A DNA stretch of 64,000 nucleotides, taken from contig CM075675.1 in assembly GCA_037962975.1 (NCBI GenBank), positions 1,250,001-1,314,000 on the forward strand, read 5' to 3'. The notes beneath the pieces were generated by a model. That model saw only the letters and a list, made by a program, of their open reading frames with translations, ran no database searches and was not told where the DNA came from. This stretch comes from Clitoria ternatea. Lineage: Eukaryota; Streptophyta; Magnoliopsida; Fabales; Fabaceae. This document shows positions 1 through 12,900 of the stretch, in pieces (positions within the stretch are counted from its first letter, which is position 1; each line of letters begins with the position of its first letter). A program made the translations under genes and the position numbers.

Positions 1-50
1 AGCGCAAATATATAATTATATTTGTTTGCACTTACTTTTTTACACGGGTA

Positions 51-130
51 AAAAGTAATTTCATATGTGTGGGTAAAAAATTTTTACTACTCGTTAACAA
101 ATGGATACTCACACATATGAAATTACTTTT
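51..130. repeat. Inverted repeat (21-bp arms)
   Basis: Bases 51-71 and 110-130 are perfect reverse complements separated by a 38-bp loop, so the segment can fold back. Similar AT-rich words (ATATAATTATATTTGTTT) lie outside both arms, near 9-26 and 152-169, which suggests the edge of a small foldback or MITE element cut by the window start. No target-site duplication can be checked. Confidence 0.6.
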
Positions 131-160
131 TTACACTTACCTATTATTAATATATAATTA

Positions 161-1377
161 TATTTGTTTAGGTATTTTCTTAGAGCCCCACTTATTTTAA
201 AATTTCAAATCCTCTAATATGTTCCTTTCATTTCTTTAAAAAACCTTAAATCAAGAGCTTAACACTCATGCTCCTACTCTCGTGCATGGTGCCTTCACTA
301 TCTGGTGTTCCCCCTTTTGATCCCCTCATTCTCATCAGTTGTGACCCATTATTGGCGTCGTTCTCTCCCGTTGTTCGCGAAGCTTTCATTCATTTTCGTT
401 GTCGTTCACCCCGCCGTCATACAGTCCTGTCATCGTTCATGTGTCCAGTGGTCGTTCTCATTGTGTGCATTGTAGTGTGAGGTAATGGGTCGGGTTCATT
501 CCTCAAAGTGTGTGTTCTTTAATTTCGTTCCTTTAATTCTTGATCATTTGATCTCTTGACTTGACTAAGTCTAGCATGGGTTTGCTCTATTTGGTTTGTC
601 TTTAATTCGTGACTGGTTTATGTGGTCTGGGTTCAAAAATGAACTCTTGCATGGGTCTGATCTGGGTTTACAAACGAATACTTGCCATCATTGTTTGTTG
701 TGTTTGGTTTGATATCTGTGTTCTTTATTTAACTTTTTTCAAAATTGTTTATACCAATAGCACACACTACATGACATTAAGCTTTCATAATGATCATCAT
801 TAACATTGATTAGGTCAATAAGTCAACAAATTCTTAATTTAATAATGTAGGTGCCAAACATTCTCATGTCATGCACATGGTACATGGTCTGTTGGATCAC
901 CATCTAGATCATTAATTACTGATATTACATCTCTTTCCCTTGCCTTTCCATCTCATTATCTTAAGTTACATAAAATCTCTAGAAATATCTGATAGAAATT
1001 AGCCATTAACATGGCACATGTTTAGAGCATTAACTTTGTGACTTAGATTGCTTGCTAACATGGAATAAAATATTTGTAATTTTCCCATCGATCTTCCATG
1101 TTGAATTTGACTGCCCATTAGAAATCTTGTTAGGTTAGATAGCATATTCTATATGTTGAGAACAATACTTTCAGAATTGAAACTTTTCCAATTGCTCCTC
1201 ATACTGAACAATGGATACAACATGAAATTCTTAAAAAGCTTCTATCAAGTATCAACATAAACTAAACTCATTCAACACCATGTATGAATTATTTGCATAT
1301 TTTAAACAAAGCTAATCTAATTAAGGACTCAATATCATGTAGTTTGCATATAGTTTAAGAAAACTATGTTATTCTTG
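161..1377. other. Intergenic, no gene recognised
   Basis: This stretch has only short open frames with no recognisable domain. It is AT-rich, with no clear repeat boundary. I see no supportable gene in it. Confidence 0.5.
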
Positions 1378-1379
1378 CT

Positions 1380-1419
1380 AAACCCTAAACCTAAACTCTA
1401 AATTTAAGGTTTAGGGTTT
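1380..1419. repeat. Telomere-like motif in inverted orientation
   Basis: AAACCCTAAACC (1380-1391) and its exact reverse complement GGTTTAGGGTTT (1408-1419) flank a 16-bp AT-rich centre. The plant telomere unit is TTTAGGG, so this is a tiny interstitial head-to-head telomere-like motif. It may also act as a telo-box; no gene start is close. Confidence 0.6.
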
Positions 1420-1771
1420 AAGGTTTCTGGGTAAAAATTTTAAGAAAAATTAAACCAAATTGGATGATGATTAATAATAATCAGTTATCAAGATATCTGA
1501 ATAAAAGAAAAGCTAAGACAAACAGATAAAAGTAGTTGAGAACTAAATATTTAATATTTTTCCCAGAAACCAAAATTAAGGATCTCGAAGAGTGTAATAC
1601 AACTAAAATATATCCAAAACTAGTTACATACACAAAGGTGAGAGTTTTTCCACACTGTAATACACCATTTTTCATACACATCTAATCTAAGCCCTACTTT
1701 TCACTTTGGGGGTTTTTATTTTACACCAGCTAAAAAGCTCTAGCATGCCTTTAAGTTCTGTGAAGGACACA

Positions 1772-2120
1772 TTAAATTCTTCTGGCTACAGGTTTTGTAC
1801 TTACAATAGGGGAATTTATAAGTTGGAAAAAATGAATCAAAGTTAAAAATTCTAAATGAATCACGTATCTTAGAATGACCATAGCTAGAGCATTGGTCAT
1901 TCCAAACGGCATCACAAGGTACTCATAATGACTATGACGTGTCTTGAAAGCTGTTTTCAAATCGTCTTCAGATTTCACACGGATTTGATGGTACCCTGAT
2001 CTTAGGTCCATCTTGGAAAACACGACACCCCTTAGCTAACCTATAAGATCATCAATCCTTGGCAAAGGATACTTATTCTTAATCATTACCTTATTCAGCT
2101 ACTGGTAGTCCACACAACCT
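1772..2120 (-). pseudogene. Ty3/gypsy reverse transcriptase fragment
   Basis: The minus strand encodes the conserved RT block with KMDLRSGYHQIR followed by a VMPFGMTNA-like motif, diagnostic of Ty3/gypsy RT. After that motif the match stops and the frame runs into unrelated residues, so the catalytic YxDD box is absent. The upstream part (2024-2120) continues only with stops. This is part of the relic at 1770-5375 and cannot be functional. Confidence 0.85.
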
Positions 2121-2489
2121 CATGTTACCATCCTTTTTCTTGACTAACAACACAGGAGCTCCTTGTGGAGATACACTAGGTCGAACAAACTACCTTTTTA
2201 ACAACTCTTTTATTTGCTTCTTCAACTTGGTGAACTCCATAAGTGACATTCGATACAATTCCTTAGACATTATTCCGCTCCAGAAGAACTACCTCTCGCT
2301 TAAGAGGTAAGCCTGAGATATCCTCCAGAAACACTTAAGGAAACTCATAAAAAACTAGTAACTTTCCCACTTTAGACTCAATTTTTCCATAAAAAAGCAA
2401 ACAAAATACATAATCGAGTCATTTCTTTCAGAGCGAAGCTCGCAAAACTTTTTGGAACAACACCCTCTTAGCATTTCTCACCTTCAATG

Positions 2490-2800
2490 GAAAGATCATC
2501 ACCTTATTGTAGCAACCATTAAGACTCGGTTAGCTGACAACCAATCCATTCCTAGGATCACTTCCAGATCCTTCAACAGTAAACAAATAAGATTCACATC
2601 AAAGCTTCTGCCTTTTACAAACACAGGACAACCTTCACACATTTTAGTAGTTCTAAGATATGTGTTGGTAGATGTAGAAATTATTAACTCATACATCATA
2701 GACTTCAATGGTGTAAACTTAAGCGCCTAACATAATCCGCCCAGATAAAAGAATGTGTAGCACCTGAATCAAACAACACAGGTAAGGGAGCACCATTAAT
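2490..2800 (-). pseudogene. Ty3/gypsy retropepsin fragment
   Basis: The minus strand shows LFDSGATHSFI near 2800-2750, the aspartic protease active-site signature, then ILGMDWL near 2545-2525, the conserved end of plant gypsy proteases. The two parts are joined only through degenerate sequence. They sit between the gag zinc knuckle and RT, as expected for a gypsy polyprotein. Confidence 0.8.
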
Positions 2801-2849
2801 TTCACATTTACTCTACACAAGATCTTATGTCTGGGCTGCCTCTGACCCA

Positions 2850-3642
2850 TTAATGGCAAACACTTTGCTGCTGCTTGTTGTTGATTCCTTCTTCCTTGTC
2901 TTCATTCATCCTTGGTGGTTGGACTCCTCATCCATTTCCACCACAACCTCTATGGTAATCAGCACCTCCTTAATAAGCCATATTGCTACTATTGTTGTTG
3001 CCTTGATGGTTTTGAGGATAGTTGGGGCGGATATGACCCTTCTGATTACACTAAAAGCAAACAACTTCCTTGTAACATCTACAGTCATGAAGTTGATGAC
3101 TTCCTTTACACTAAAAACATTTCAAATCATGGTAACGACCTCTATATCCCCCTAAAGAAGAAGATCCTCCCTTGAAACAGTTTAGGTTAAAAAGGCCTTA
3201 GTTATTGAAATTAGCTTATTGAGGCCTCAATTGTTTGTCAGTCTTCTCATGTGCTAGCCTCGCTTAATGGTTCTTTTCAAAGATTCTACATTTGTTTACC
3301 AAAATTAGGAAGTTCCAAATCTCTTAGTGCCCGATAGCTTTCTTGATATTCGGCCTCAAATCATTCTTATATTTCACACACCTGGAAGGTTTAGGAGCCG
3401 CCTATTAGAAATGAGGGTAAAACGGACATAACTTCTCAAACTTGGACGTATATTCCCCACAGAGAAAGATCCTTGTTTTATCTTGATGAACTCTTACTCC
3501 TTTCTACTTTTAACATTTGTTGGGAAGTATTTCTCTAAGAAACACTCTTTGAAATTTACCCAAATTAGCTATTTTCCAGCCTCTACCATAGGCTCTTTAG
3601 CTTAGATCCACGAGTTCTTAGCTTTCTTAATCACCGTATATG
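2850..3642 (-). pseudogene. Ty3/gypsy gag remnant with zinc knuckle
   Basis: On the minus strand, fragments around 3560-3400 resemble the gag capsid segment (words such as EKYFP and SRKE). The region near 3008-3065 gives a C-x2-C-x4-H zinc knuckle missing its last cysteine. Stops interrupt every frame. The upstream portion of the same gag continues at about 4926-5100, across the solo LTR that split it. Confidence 0.6.
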
Positions 3643-4925
3643 TGTTGGAAATATGCACTAAAAGCCTATATAGGACGCATCATTTTGAATGTCATTTTTG
3701 TTAAATAGTTTAACAACCTTTATTTATCCTTGGAGTAATAGGTCATATAAGAGTTATTCCTAAAATGTCCCTAGTCAAGTATTTACGTGGGGACATGTAA
3801 ATACATTAAGACTAGTGTGTGAGTGTACTGATGATCTGATCTCACAGATCATGGATATAAATAATATCAAGTCTTTACACGGGTACACATTAAGAGTAAT
3901 GATGTACTGGACAGACCACCATGAGAACATTGCATGGATCGTTACATGAATGTCATAAACGATTCTCAATGTGATAATGGTATATGTAGTCCTTTGACCT
4001 GAAGTCACTACATTCCTACATAAGGAGTTTGTTGTTTAAATACAATCAAACGTCTTCTATAACAAGAGGACTATAAAGGTTGTGGCTGGGCAATGAACAA
4101 ATTATGTAGAGGGATGTGAGTGATGTAGATGAGATTTGTCTCTCATATGTGACAGGAGTGATATCTATAGGCTACTTGATAGAGTGAGACTAAGGAAATG
4201 CATGACCATGCTATAAAGAATAAATATTGAATATTTATTCGGATAAAGTCTACTCCGGTATCAAGTAAAATAAATTGGACCGTACAAGGATGACGCGACC
4301 ATGCCTTGGGCCCAATTAGGATATCGTGACAAAAGGAACAAACATATAAAATAATTATCACTTATAGGTTATGTTGATATTAAATAATATTTAGACATAA
4401 TGATGCATTGCTAGATGCCGCTTTTATTTTATATTAATAATATTAATAATAAAATAGTTTATTATTAATATAACTAAGTATTTTATCTATAGGGTCACAC
4501 ACATAGAGTAAGCCCATCAGAAAATAGCTTTTTATTTTAGTTTGACTAAAATAAAACTATTAAGCCTAACTCATTTAGAATGAGTAAGGAGCCCACTCTT
4601 TAGAGAGCAAATTAGGTCAAACCTAAGCCTATAAATAGAGCATAAGATGCTCATAGGCGGCTAACCAAAAAGAGACATAAAAATAAGTTGCAAAAGCTAC
4701 ACGCCGTCAAACTAGCATTTGGAAATGTAGCATTTCTGGTGGGAGTACTCGTGTGGATTCCTAAAGGACGAGGCTATGACTGCTTCGATTCGATTTTCTT
4801 CAAGAGGTAATCCTAAAACGCAATATTTTTTTTTGTGTTTGTCTTATGCTTTGAAACATGGCGCTTTGCGAATCCTATGGGAATCCTTGTATTTCCGCTG
4901 CTCATGCACTAGGGATTCCCTAATA
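3643..4925 (+). mobile_element. Solo LTR, 1283 bp, with perfect 5-bp TSD
   Basis: The segment starts TGTTGGAAATATGC and ends TTCCCTAATA, where the usual CA end has become TA. It is flanked on both sides by ATATG (3638-3642 and 4926-4930). There is no internal domain, so it is a solo LTR left by recombination between two LTRs. A TATAAATAG box at 4630-4638 gives the plus orientation. The start resembles plant Ty1/copia LTRs of the SIRE/Angela type, but that family call is from memory. It interrupts the decayed gypsy gag. Confidence 0.85.
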
Positions 4926-5358
4926 ATATGTTGTGTACTCCACCTTCTGTACCTTGATGCACGTAAAAAATGAAACGTACGCTCCATCTTCTTAATCCAA
5001 AGGTAAGTTACCTCTATATTATAGCACCTTAAAACTAACACGACTTCCCTTTTAGAGAGCAGTCCAACCTACGCGATGCTCCATCATCACGATGTTGGCC
5101 TTACCTTTCTAGAATATCTGAAAAGCAGTTATATGTAATGGCCATCATTCCAATTTGTAGCCATGATTTAGCCTACGACCATAACTGCATTTAGACTTAC
5201 ATTATAGGAGAATATTTAACTTTTTATCTACATCAAATAGTTCACTTAACAGTTCTACAAGTCACTCAACACATAAAACAATGCAATCAGTCAATATTCA
5301 ATTCATCAAGCACATAGAATGGTAAACACAACCTTTGACCCTAGTCTTTTAAGAAATT

Positions 5359-5370
5359 GCTCTGATACCA
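5359..5370 (-). other. Primer-binding site (initiator tRNA-Met type)
   Basis: The minus strand reads TGGTATCAGAGC, the standard plant retrotransposon site complementary to the 3' end of initiator tRNA-Met. It lies five bases inside the LTR terminus at 5376, which fixes the minus orientation of the gypsy relic. Confidence 0.85.
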
Positions 5371-5375
5371 CTTTT

Positions 5376-6300
5376 TGTAACACCTGAAACTCAGACCACG
5401 AATCTCAAGGTAATTGTTTAAGAATTAAGGAAATTTGGGGTAAATTTGTATTTTGAAACAATCATGTCGAGATTTACAGTCTAAGTTCCAAGGTCACGAG
5501 AAAACTCATTCGTAATTACACACATACAAAACGTATCCTAAATTGATCCTAATCCAATAATTTATCATTAATAAGTCATGCATATATACCATGTCATGCC
5601 TCAAAGCTAATGCATCACCTACACACTCTAACACACTCTCTTGTCAACAAGTTAATATGCCAACATAACAAAAGCAAGGTAAGCTCAAATATATAAATAT
5701 TTGCAAACGAAAAGGACAAACTAATACCAGCCAAAGAAAGGCTACCAAAGGCTATACACATGACAACATCGAAATGTCTTTCATGTTCTTTCATATTGCC
5801 TAAAAGCACTTTAAATTATCACCAAGCATTTCCCTGATCAAAATGAACTAAACTACAAGTAGGGAAAAGTGAGATTATACATAGAATAAATACACAATGA
5901 AATAGAATTATACACAAACACAATCACAAGGAAGATGTATGTTATACATATGCTAGGCAATATTGATTCATTTAAATATTCTTCCACTTTAACCAATGAT
6001 GTTATGATGGATCCATTCTGACTAGTGGGTAATCACTACAATATAACAATCCTTATGTTACTTTTTACTAATACAAAACTAAATTACCCCCTTACAACAC
6101 TATCACACACTTTAACTCAAATATACATATAATTGTGTTATGGGCTGGCTATAGAACATCACATCTATACCGTCTTAAAATCATAGGTTTCGTAATCATA
6201 AGGTATGGGCTCATCATAGAGTTGCCCCACCGGGTCGACAATCAAGGGACCTCTACATCCCAAGATGTGTCCTTTATGTAGATGATGCATGATGTATTAA
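5376..6300 (-). repeat. 5' LTR remnant of the gypsy relic, right end uncertain
   Basis: The LTR terminus is TGTAACACC on the plus strand, next to the primer-binding site. A block near 6210-6295 (TCATAGAGT, GCCCC, GGGTCG and GATGCATGA words) resembles 28430-28510 in the solo LTR at 27736-30586, so the two belong to related LTR families. No matching outer terminus is visible; recognisable LTR sequence stops near 6300, probably truncated. Confidence 0.55.
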
Positions 6301-8210
6301 GAGTCCATTTGGTAAAACAAGCTTATAACATCAAGGTTGTGGTATTTGACTTGTCGAACAATAGAGGAGAAGACATCTTTGGTAGCTCCAGAAAAAGAGT
6401 TTAAAGTCGGTGTCCTTCACCGCCTTCAAACTTTTAATTTTAGCATTTTCTGATGTAATTCCTTCTGTATGATGACCACTAAATTATCAGAAGAAGTCTT
6501 TTGGTCAGAGAGGTAAGCACACATAGTCTTCACAACAAGCCAGAGTTTGTAAGTTTAATTGAAGGCGGAACTCATACTGACCATTCAACTCTGTAAGGTT
6601 TCTATTTAAGTCCTTGCGAACCTTATGCTTGTAAGAAACTAGCTCTCTCCTTTACGAGCTCCTTCTACTCGAGCACCACATCAAGAAACTCCATCATCAT
6701 GCCTAGATTCTGTTGAGCATTCTGGTCAGCAGAGTATGCATCTTGATAAAGTTCCTCAAAGTCGAGTCCATGCCTTAAGAGGAAAGTGGGTTTGTTGACG
6801 AAGTTGGATTTCATACGCCTCATGAAGCTCTAAAGTTCAAGGAAGAATGCTCCTTATCAAACTTACCACTGAGTCTAGAGATGGTTCAATGACATCGTCA
6901 CTAGTAGGACGAGCTTTAGAGTGATCAGAGGCCTCATTCAGCCTTTCTTTTCTTTTTTCCTTCCCTATCAACTTTGCTTTTTCTTTTCTTTTTCTCCTTA
7001 GTCGGTTTTTCCTTCTGTTGACAGTTCGCCTCGTGATCCTTTACGAAGTCGAACCCCTTCACAGTTTTGGAAACATCCACTTCTATGTCGTCCTCCTGAT
7101 TGAGTTCAACATCCACATTACCTTCCTGTTCTTCCTCCGCCATCATCTAGGCAAAAAATGTCGATTCCTTCAGCCATTGATTTTGCAAAACATAAAGTAA
7201 TTTAAAGCATAGTTAGACAAGGCAACCAAAGTGACATTAAAGGAACATAATAGAAAAGGATGAACTTAAGTAAGCGTTGAGGGAGACTTCACTACTTTCA
7301 AGAATCCTTTTACATTCGAAGCATCTCTCTCCTTTTTTGGTTTATTATCCTTGAGGCTTGTTTCAATGCCTCTAAACTGGTATAAGATTCACAACTCAAC
7401 GTATTCTCATCCAAGTTGTAGGTGCTGGACTCAAACCTAAAGTGCTCCAGAGTACAGAAGAGATGGGATCTCTCATTTTCATCAAGATCCAACCAGAATC
7501 GGAATTAAGGCTCGGTAGGCTAGACGACAAAGGGAAAAGGTTTGAAGCTTTTCCCTTTTATCTTGTAGACTCTATGTATGATTTAAAAATGGGATACCAA
7601 GCCTGCAAAACCATATGGCCCATGCTGCCATTGGGTTTATACCATCTCAACACATGGAAAATATTAAGGAATAAAGTCAATATCAACTGAACTTATATAT
7701 GTAGGCCAAAGACTCAAAACTTCACATAAAAGCCCAGGCATTAGGATGAAGTTGTGAAGGAGCGACGAGAATATGGTTTAACACCTTCACCTCAAGACTG
7801 GTTAAAAGGAGGCGTATCTCGGCCTTAGTAAACAAAAAGTTATATATCAAAAGTCGGTCATTCCCGCAACCCATGTAGATCCATTCATGCTCTAGAGGAA
7901 ATAAGATTTTGAACCGAGATTGCTATTCACGGTCTACACCAAACTGGTATCCCAACTACATAGTCATGATCCCTATCAAAAACATATGGAGACACACATT
8001 TTTGAAGCTCTTTGGTAACCTAAAAGCCTTTGCCCTCAGCTAGCCAACGTTCCCAATCCATGTCCCTGACGATGTTAAGTACTTTTTCACCAGTGCTTTG
8101 AACTTCTTAGTTTAAAGAACCTCGTTTGGAGTGAGAGAATGTTGTACTAATGGACCTGCCATCTGAAGAATAGGAGAAACTTTCTGATGTGTTATTAGAC
8201 GTCATAATCA
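6300..8210 (-). pseudogene. Decayed transposon ORF (putative gypsy-type transposon-like)
   Basis: On the minus strand, an ATG at about 8203 opens a Ser/Thr-rich start (MTSNNTSESFSYSSDGRS). It is followed, over several frames and stops, by fragments near 7900-7860, 7650-7540 and 7492-7310 and a Lys/Glu-rich, coiled-coil-like part at 7146-6934. The order (short N-terminus, a conserved core with a hydrophobic APSQLHPNAWAFM stretch, then charged coiled coil) recalls the plant putative gypsy-type transposon domain (PF04195). That match is from memory. Stops and shifts make it non-functional; undetected introns in a host gene are the alternative. Confidence 0.35.
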
Positions 8211-9300
8211 GATAATAAGTAAGAGAATAAGTCCTCATTGTTTGACGAAGACAAAAGTACCAATCAAAATGATATCCTTTGTAAGAACTCGAGGGTGGGC
8301 AATGGCTATAAGTGTTGGGCAAGTCGCTTAAATCAAGCTCTTTGAGCCACTGCTTTGTCTTTTCCACCACAGTACCGCCTTAAAAAACAACTGTATTTTG
8401 TTTTTGGAATTGAAAACGTCTTTCAAAACATGACGAGATAGCATCAGACGTTTCATGTCGTCTACCATCTGGTTGAATTCAAGCTTTACGTTGAGATCCC
8501 TCGGATGGCCACATCCTTGAGTTCACGAATAACTACCATATTGAGAGCAAAGGTGGAGAAAGGTACCTCAAAGTTAAAGGATGAATTCCTCAGTTATACG
8601 TTGGAAAATGTTGGGAATTCAGAGCAGTTCAAGCTGATGTCTTTTATAGAAATACAAACAAACGGGAATTACGAAAATGATATGTTTATTTATAGGGAAC
8701 CAGCCAGGGGCAAAAGCATAAAAAGCTAATGGTAATTATTATCCCAACACACTCGTCATTTATGAATTACGGTAAGGACGTGAAACGACACAACTCTCTG
8801 GATTTCAAACCAGCCAATAGAAGGGCAACATGTGGCAAATAAGAAGCCCAACCAATAGATGAAATGCTTTGAGGCACTAGAAACGAGGCCAAGGTAGCAC
8901 CTTCATGTTGCCCATCAGAGGTCATCCAAAGTATAACTCGAGAAAATGCTTTGTAAACGCCACGAGCTGAGGGGTATATGATTCGGACTCGTAACCAGGG
9001 TTCCTATACATCAGGGACGACATACTTGTCCCAACACTATTTTGAGAAGCTCGTCTCCTTGAGGACGAGATCCAAGAAAGGCTCCAGGAGAACCCGTCCA
9101 CAAGGACAATCATGCCAGCCGCCATGTCACCAATAAAACCTACAGAGGGTCTAGCAGTGTCATCATTATGCTGTACGCCACCCCCCACTATAAATACTTG
9201 TCTTTGTGACCAGTGAAAGGTACGTATTTATTATGTCATTTTCATAGATTCCCTATTTCGTCTTCTTGTGAGGTCTCTTCTAACTTAGGCATCAAAAATG
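8211..9300. other. Transposon-like flank with LTR-style promoter
   Basis: No coding domain is recognised. A TATAAATA box at 9189-9196 after a C-rich run, followed by a TC-rich leader, looks like an LTR promoter on the plus strand. I find no LTR ends or target duplication, so it is only a suggestion that this flank belongs to the decayed element at 6300-8210. Confidence 0.3.
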
Positions 9301-9456
9301 CCTTATGAGGCCAACTCACTTTCACTTCTGTACTCAACATTTATACAAGGTATAACAGAGTAGGGAAACCGTCCAATTACCTTCCAGAACCTCACCCTGA
9401 TTCTCAGACCAATCAATATTAATGTAAAGTTTTTAAACATAATCATGTTCTTCACC

Positions 9457-9460
<4 letters not shown>

Positions 9461-9506
<46 letters not shown>
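9461..9506. repeat. (TA)n microsatellite
   Basis: About 23 uninterrupted TA dinucleotides form a simple repeat, useful as a length-variable marker. Confidence 0.95.
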
Positions 9507-9509
<3 letters not shown>

Positions 9510-9935
9510 ATTAATTTTGTTCATCCAATCCAATAAAGGTTTAAGAGACAGAAAATGTCTATGTAATTTTAACTCACTTTTGAAATGATTTATAATATCA
9601 CAAAAATTTTAAACAAATCATAACTTTAAAATTATACCATAACTTTTGCTTTTATTTATTCTTCCGAGAAATTTTAAACAAATCATAATTAAAAAATACA
9701 CACAATTTAACTTAATTATGAGTTATTAATTAGTATTAAAATGAAATTGTAATGGGTCGACCAGTGGGAAATCTTCGTTCTCGTTGTTGGCGGCGAGTAG
9801 AAGTGCACAAACAAGGGCATCATACCCTGCCTCTCCTCTTTCTCCTGCTACAACTTTCCGTAACACAACCCCTGCGTGTAACCTTCTTCTCCACGGTTAC
9901 CTCTACGCCGTTCACTCACGACCGAACCGTGAACA

Positions 9936-12900
9936 ATGGCGACTCGCGACGGCGGCATGAAATCAACGTCGATAAACGGCGTCAAGATGTACACGATAGC
10001 GTCACAGCAACCCTCGCTCGCTTCGTGGCTCCCAACTAAGAAGCAGAGCTCTCATCGCAAAGTTAAAAGTAACTCTCACTTCACCTTCTTCACTCCTCTC
10101 TCTTTCTCTCTTTCTCTTTTCTCACTCTCTCTTTTTAGGTTACACGGAAAGCTTGCAACTCCTCGAAGACTTGAGGTTCGCAACCGCCGCTACGAAGATT
10201 AAGGCAACTCCTGATGGAGAGTATATAATAGCTTCAGGTATTGTTACTGTTACTGTTACTGTTACTACTATTTCTATTAAAGATTTTTTCGGTGTGAAAT
10301 GTGAGTGAAAACTCGTGTTGATTGGTTGATTCTGCTTCCGAAGGTATATATCCGCCGCAAGTTAAGGTTTACGAGGTTAGGGAGCTAGGATTGAAGTTCG
10401 AACGCCACTTGGATTCCGAGATTGTTGATTTTCAGGTGCTTACACATCAATTGCAAAAAAAAAAAAATGAATGTTTGATTGTATGATTCGGCTTTGTTTC
10501 AGGCTGATTGTTTATCTTGTTCTTTGTTTAAACTGTGTTTTTTTTATAAGAGCTGCATGTTATGTAAACCTTAATTGAGAAAAAAGGGGGGGAAATAGGT
10601 TATGAAATTATGATTCAATTGTTGTTGTCCTTGGTTTTATTTAGTGTGATACATGTAGTTAGGCCTGGAAATTACGAGTATCGGTCAATTTAGTATAAAA
10701 AATTACAAAAAATAAATAAATTACTCTCTGGAATTATCAATGTGCAGCCCCGTGTTGGCATTTTAGTTCTGAAGCATGGTTAGTTTGTTCCTTGAAATTG
10801 CAATGATAATGATTAAAATGACATATATATGGTAATTCTAAGGACTAAAATTACATTTATTTAATTTTAAGGACTAAATAGGTTGGTGCTTGTAATGTGA
10901 GTAACTAATTTGGTGCATTGCTTGTTTGTTTATATTTAGATTTAGATCAATACTTTCTTTGTGTTTGTTAGCAATCTTTTGCTGAAGCATTTGTTGGTTG
11001 AGGTTACAAGGTATTTTTCTGAATCTTGCATTTTGACGACTGAGTGTTTTTGCTGGTGTAGGTTTTGACAGATGACTATTCAAAGCTTGCGTTTTTGTGC
11101 GCCGATCGCTCTGTTTATTTGCATGCAAAATATGGGAAGCACTACAGTTTGCGTATACCAAGGTTTGTTCTATTGGCTTTGTGTGTATTGCTCTTGAAGG
11201 GTAAAGTTTGATTTATGCTGAAACAAGGGTTATTTATTGTTTTTGCTGGATAGGATGGGAAGGGATATGACCTATGACTGCTGGTCTTGTGACTTGCTTT
11301 GTGCCGCCTCGTCCCCGGATCTGTACAGAATTAATTTAGAGCAGGTGTTTAGCTCATCATTTGCTGTTGTGATGTATCATTAGTGACATGTAGATGCCTC
11401 GTCATATTTGCTGAATTTTGTAATGAGAAATTCTGAAAATGGAAAACTGCTTTTCTGACTTGTCAGGGGCGATTTCTCTCCTCCCTTACCACACAATCCC
11501 CTGCGTTGAATGTAGTTTCGCGAAGGTAACAAGTGGAAAAATACTGACTTCCCTGCGTTATTTTTTCAATTGTTAGAGGCTTAGAGCTATGTGCATTTTG
11601 TTATGTACCTTGCAATTTTGTTATAAATCGCTGGAACTTGAATCTTATCTGAATTTTAGCAAGCTTCATGGACTAGTTGCCTGTGGAGGGGATGATGGTG
11701 CTGTGGAATGCTTTGACATGCGTGTCAGATCTTCAGTTGGTAGAATTGATGCTGTTAGACCTAGCGGTGATGCTGACCAGGTAGCATTTCTTCTCTGTAA
11801 CAGTAGCCTAATTCATGGCACTGGAATGTTGTGATTATATAATAAGATACTTCTTTATCTTGATTTTCTGAGAATCTGAAGTTTTTGTTGTAAGGCAAAC
11901 AGGGGTCACAATCTTGTATATGTGACCTGTTTCCTATTTACTTGCGTACACAAGTTTTAAATGGGCATGAAAAATGTATCCTTTCCCTTTTAGCACGTCA
12001 TAACCAAAACTAAGGTTATAGAAATTTTGGTGTGCAGCTGACATCTTTATTGTTAACTTTTCTATATTTGTAGGAGGTAACTGCATTGGAGTTTGATGGA
12101 GATGGGGATTTCTTAATGGCTGTTGGGAGTAGTGCAGGAAAGGTATAGTGCTACACTGCTAATTCAGTTGCTCATGAAATCAGTTGTGTGCCTTAGGTCC
12201 TTGTTACTTAACAGTGGCAAATTTTGTAGTACTTGTATCGTCCTCGTTGCAATTGAGCTGAATAATAGTCATGTCTAATGTTATATTGGATTGCAAGAAA
12301 AGCTTATTTCCATCCCACAATTGTAGTTTCTCACTTTCTCATATATGGATGAATACCATAACTATTAAGACAAGCCGGGCTTATATAGGCAATTGGTAAC
12401 ATTAGCCAACTCTCCTAAAACCTGAAGCTATAAGTTGGACTTTCATGAATGGTTTTGTATCTCTGACTACGAATTCTGCAGTATACATTTTACTCCACAC
12501 ATTCCTAACTCTTTAAGTCACAAAATTGACAGTTGACCCAAGTAAAAGAAAAGAAAAAGAAAAAAAAATCTACCATTCTGTTGAAGAAACATTCAGACAT
12601 GACCTAAAACAAAAAGTAATGGATTGTGAATGTAGCATAAAACCCCAATATTGGAAATGTATGGCTTGAAGTTACCCTCTAATACATGCTTATGCTTTAC
12701 ATAATACCGCTCTGAGTTTAACTTTAAGGTGTGAGCAATGCATAGGCCCACTTCACCTTGTGCTGAAATTTGATTTAGTTATGAGCAAATGGGGGAACCT
12801 GGGATCACGTGCTTGGCAATTTCATCTTTTGAAACTTCGGTACCATGTCAAGGACCGGGTCTTACAAAAGCTTAAGTTGTTAGGTGGGGGTCCAAGATTT

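Larger units (their letters stand above)
1770..5375 (-). mobile_element. Degenerate Ty3/gypsy retrotransposon internal region
   Basis: Read on the minus strand from right to left, the order is that of a Ty3/gypsy element. A primer-binding site lies at 5359-5370, gag remnants around 5041-4926 and 3642-2850, a protease fragment at 2800-2490 and a reverse-transcriptase fragment ending near 1772. The frame is broken repeatedly by stops and shifts. A CCHC-type zinc knuckle near 3008-3065 has an in-frame stop and its last cysteine changed to tyrosine. The element is cut off inside RT and has no RNase H or integrase. A solo LTR (3643-4925) is nested in gag. It is an old, non-autonomous relic; the lineage is not resolved. 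Confidence 0.8.

Noticed and set aside
8922..9188. 88-aa minus frame with a Trp/Ser-rich segment
   Set aside because: No family recognised; lies in an LTR-like flank before a TATA box on the other strand.
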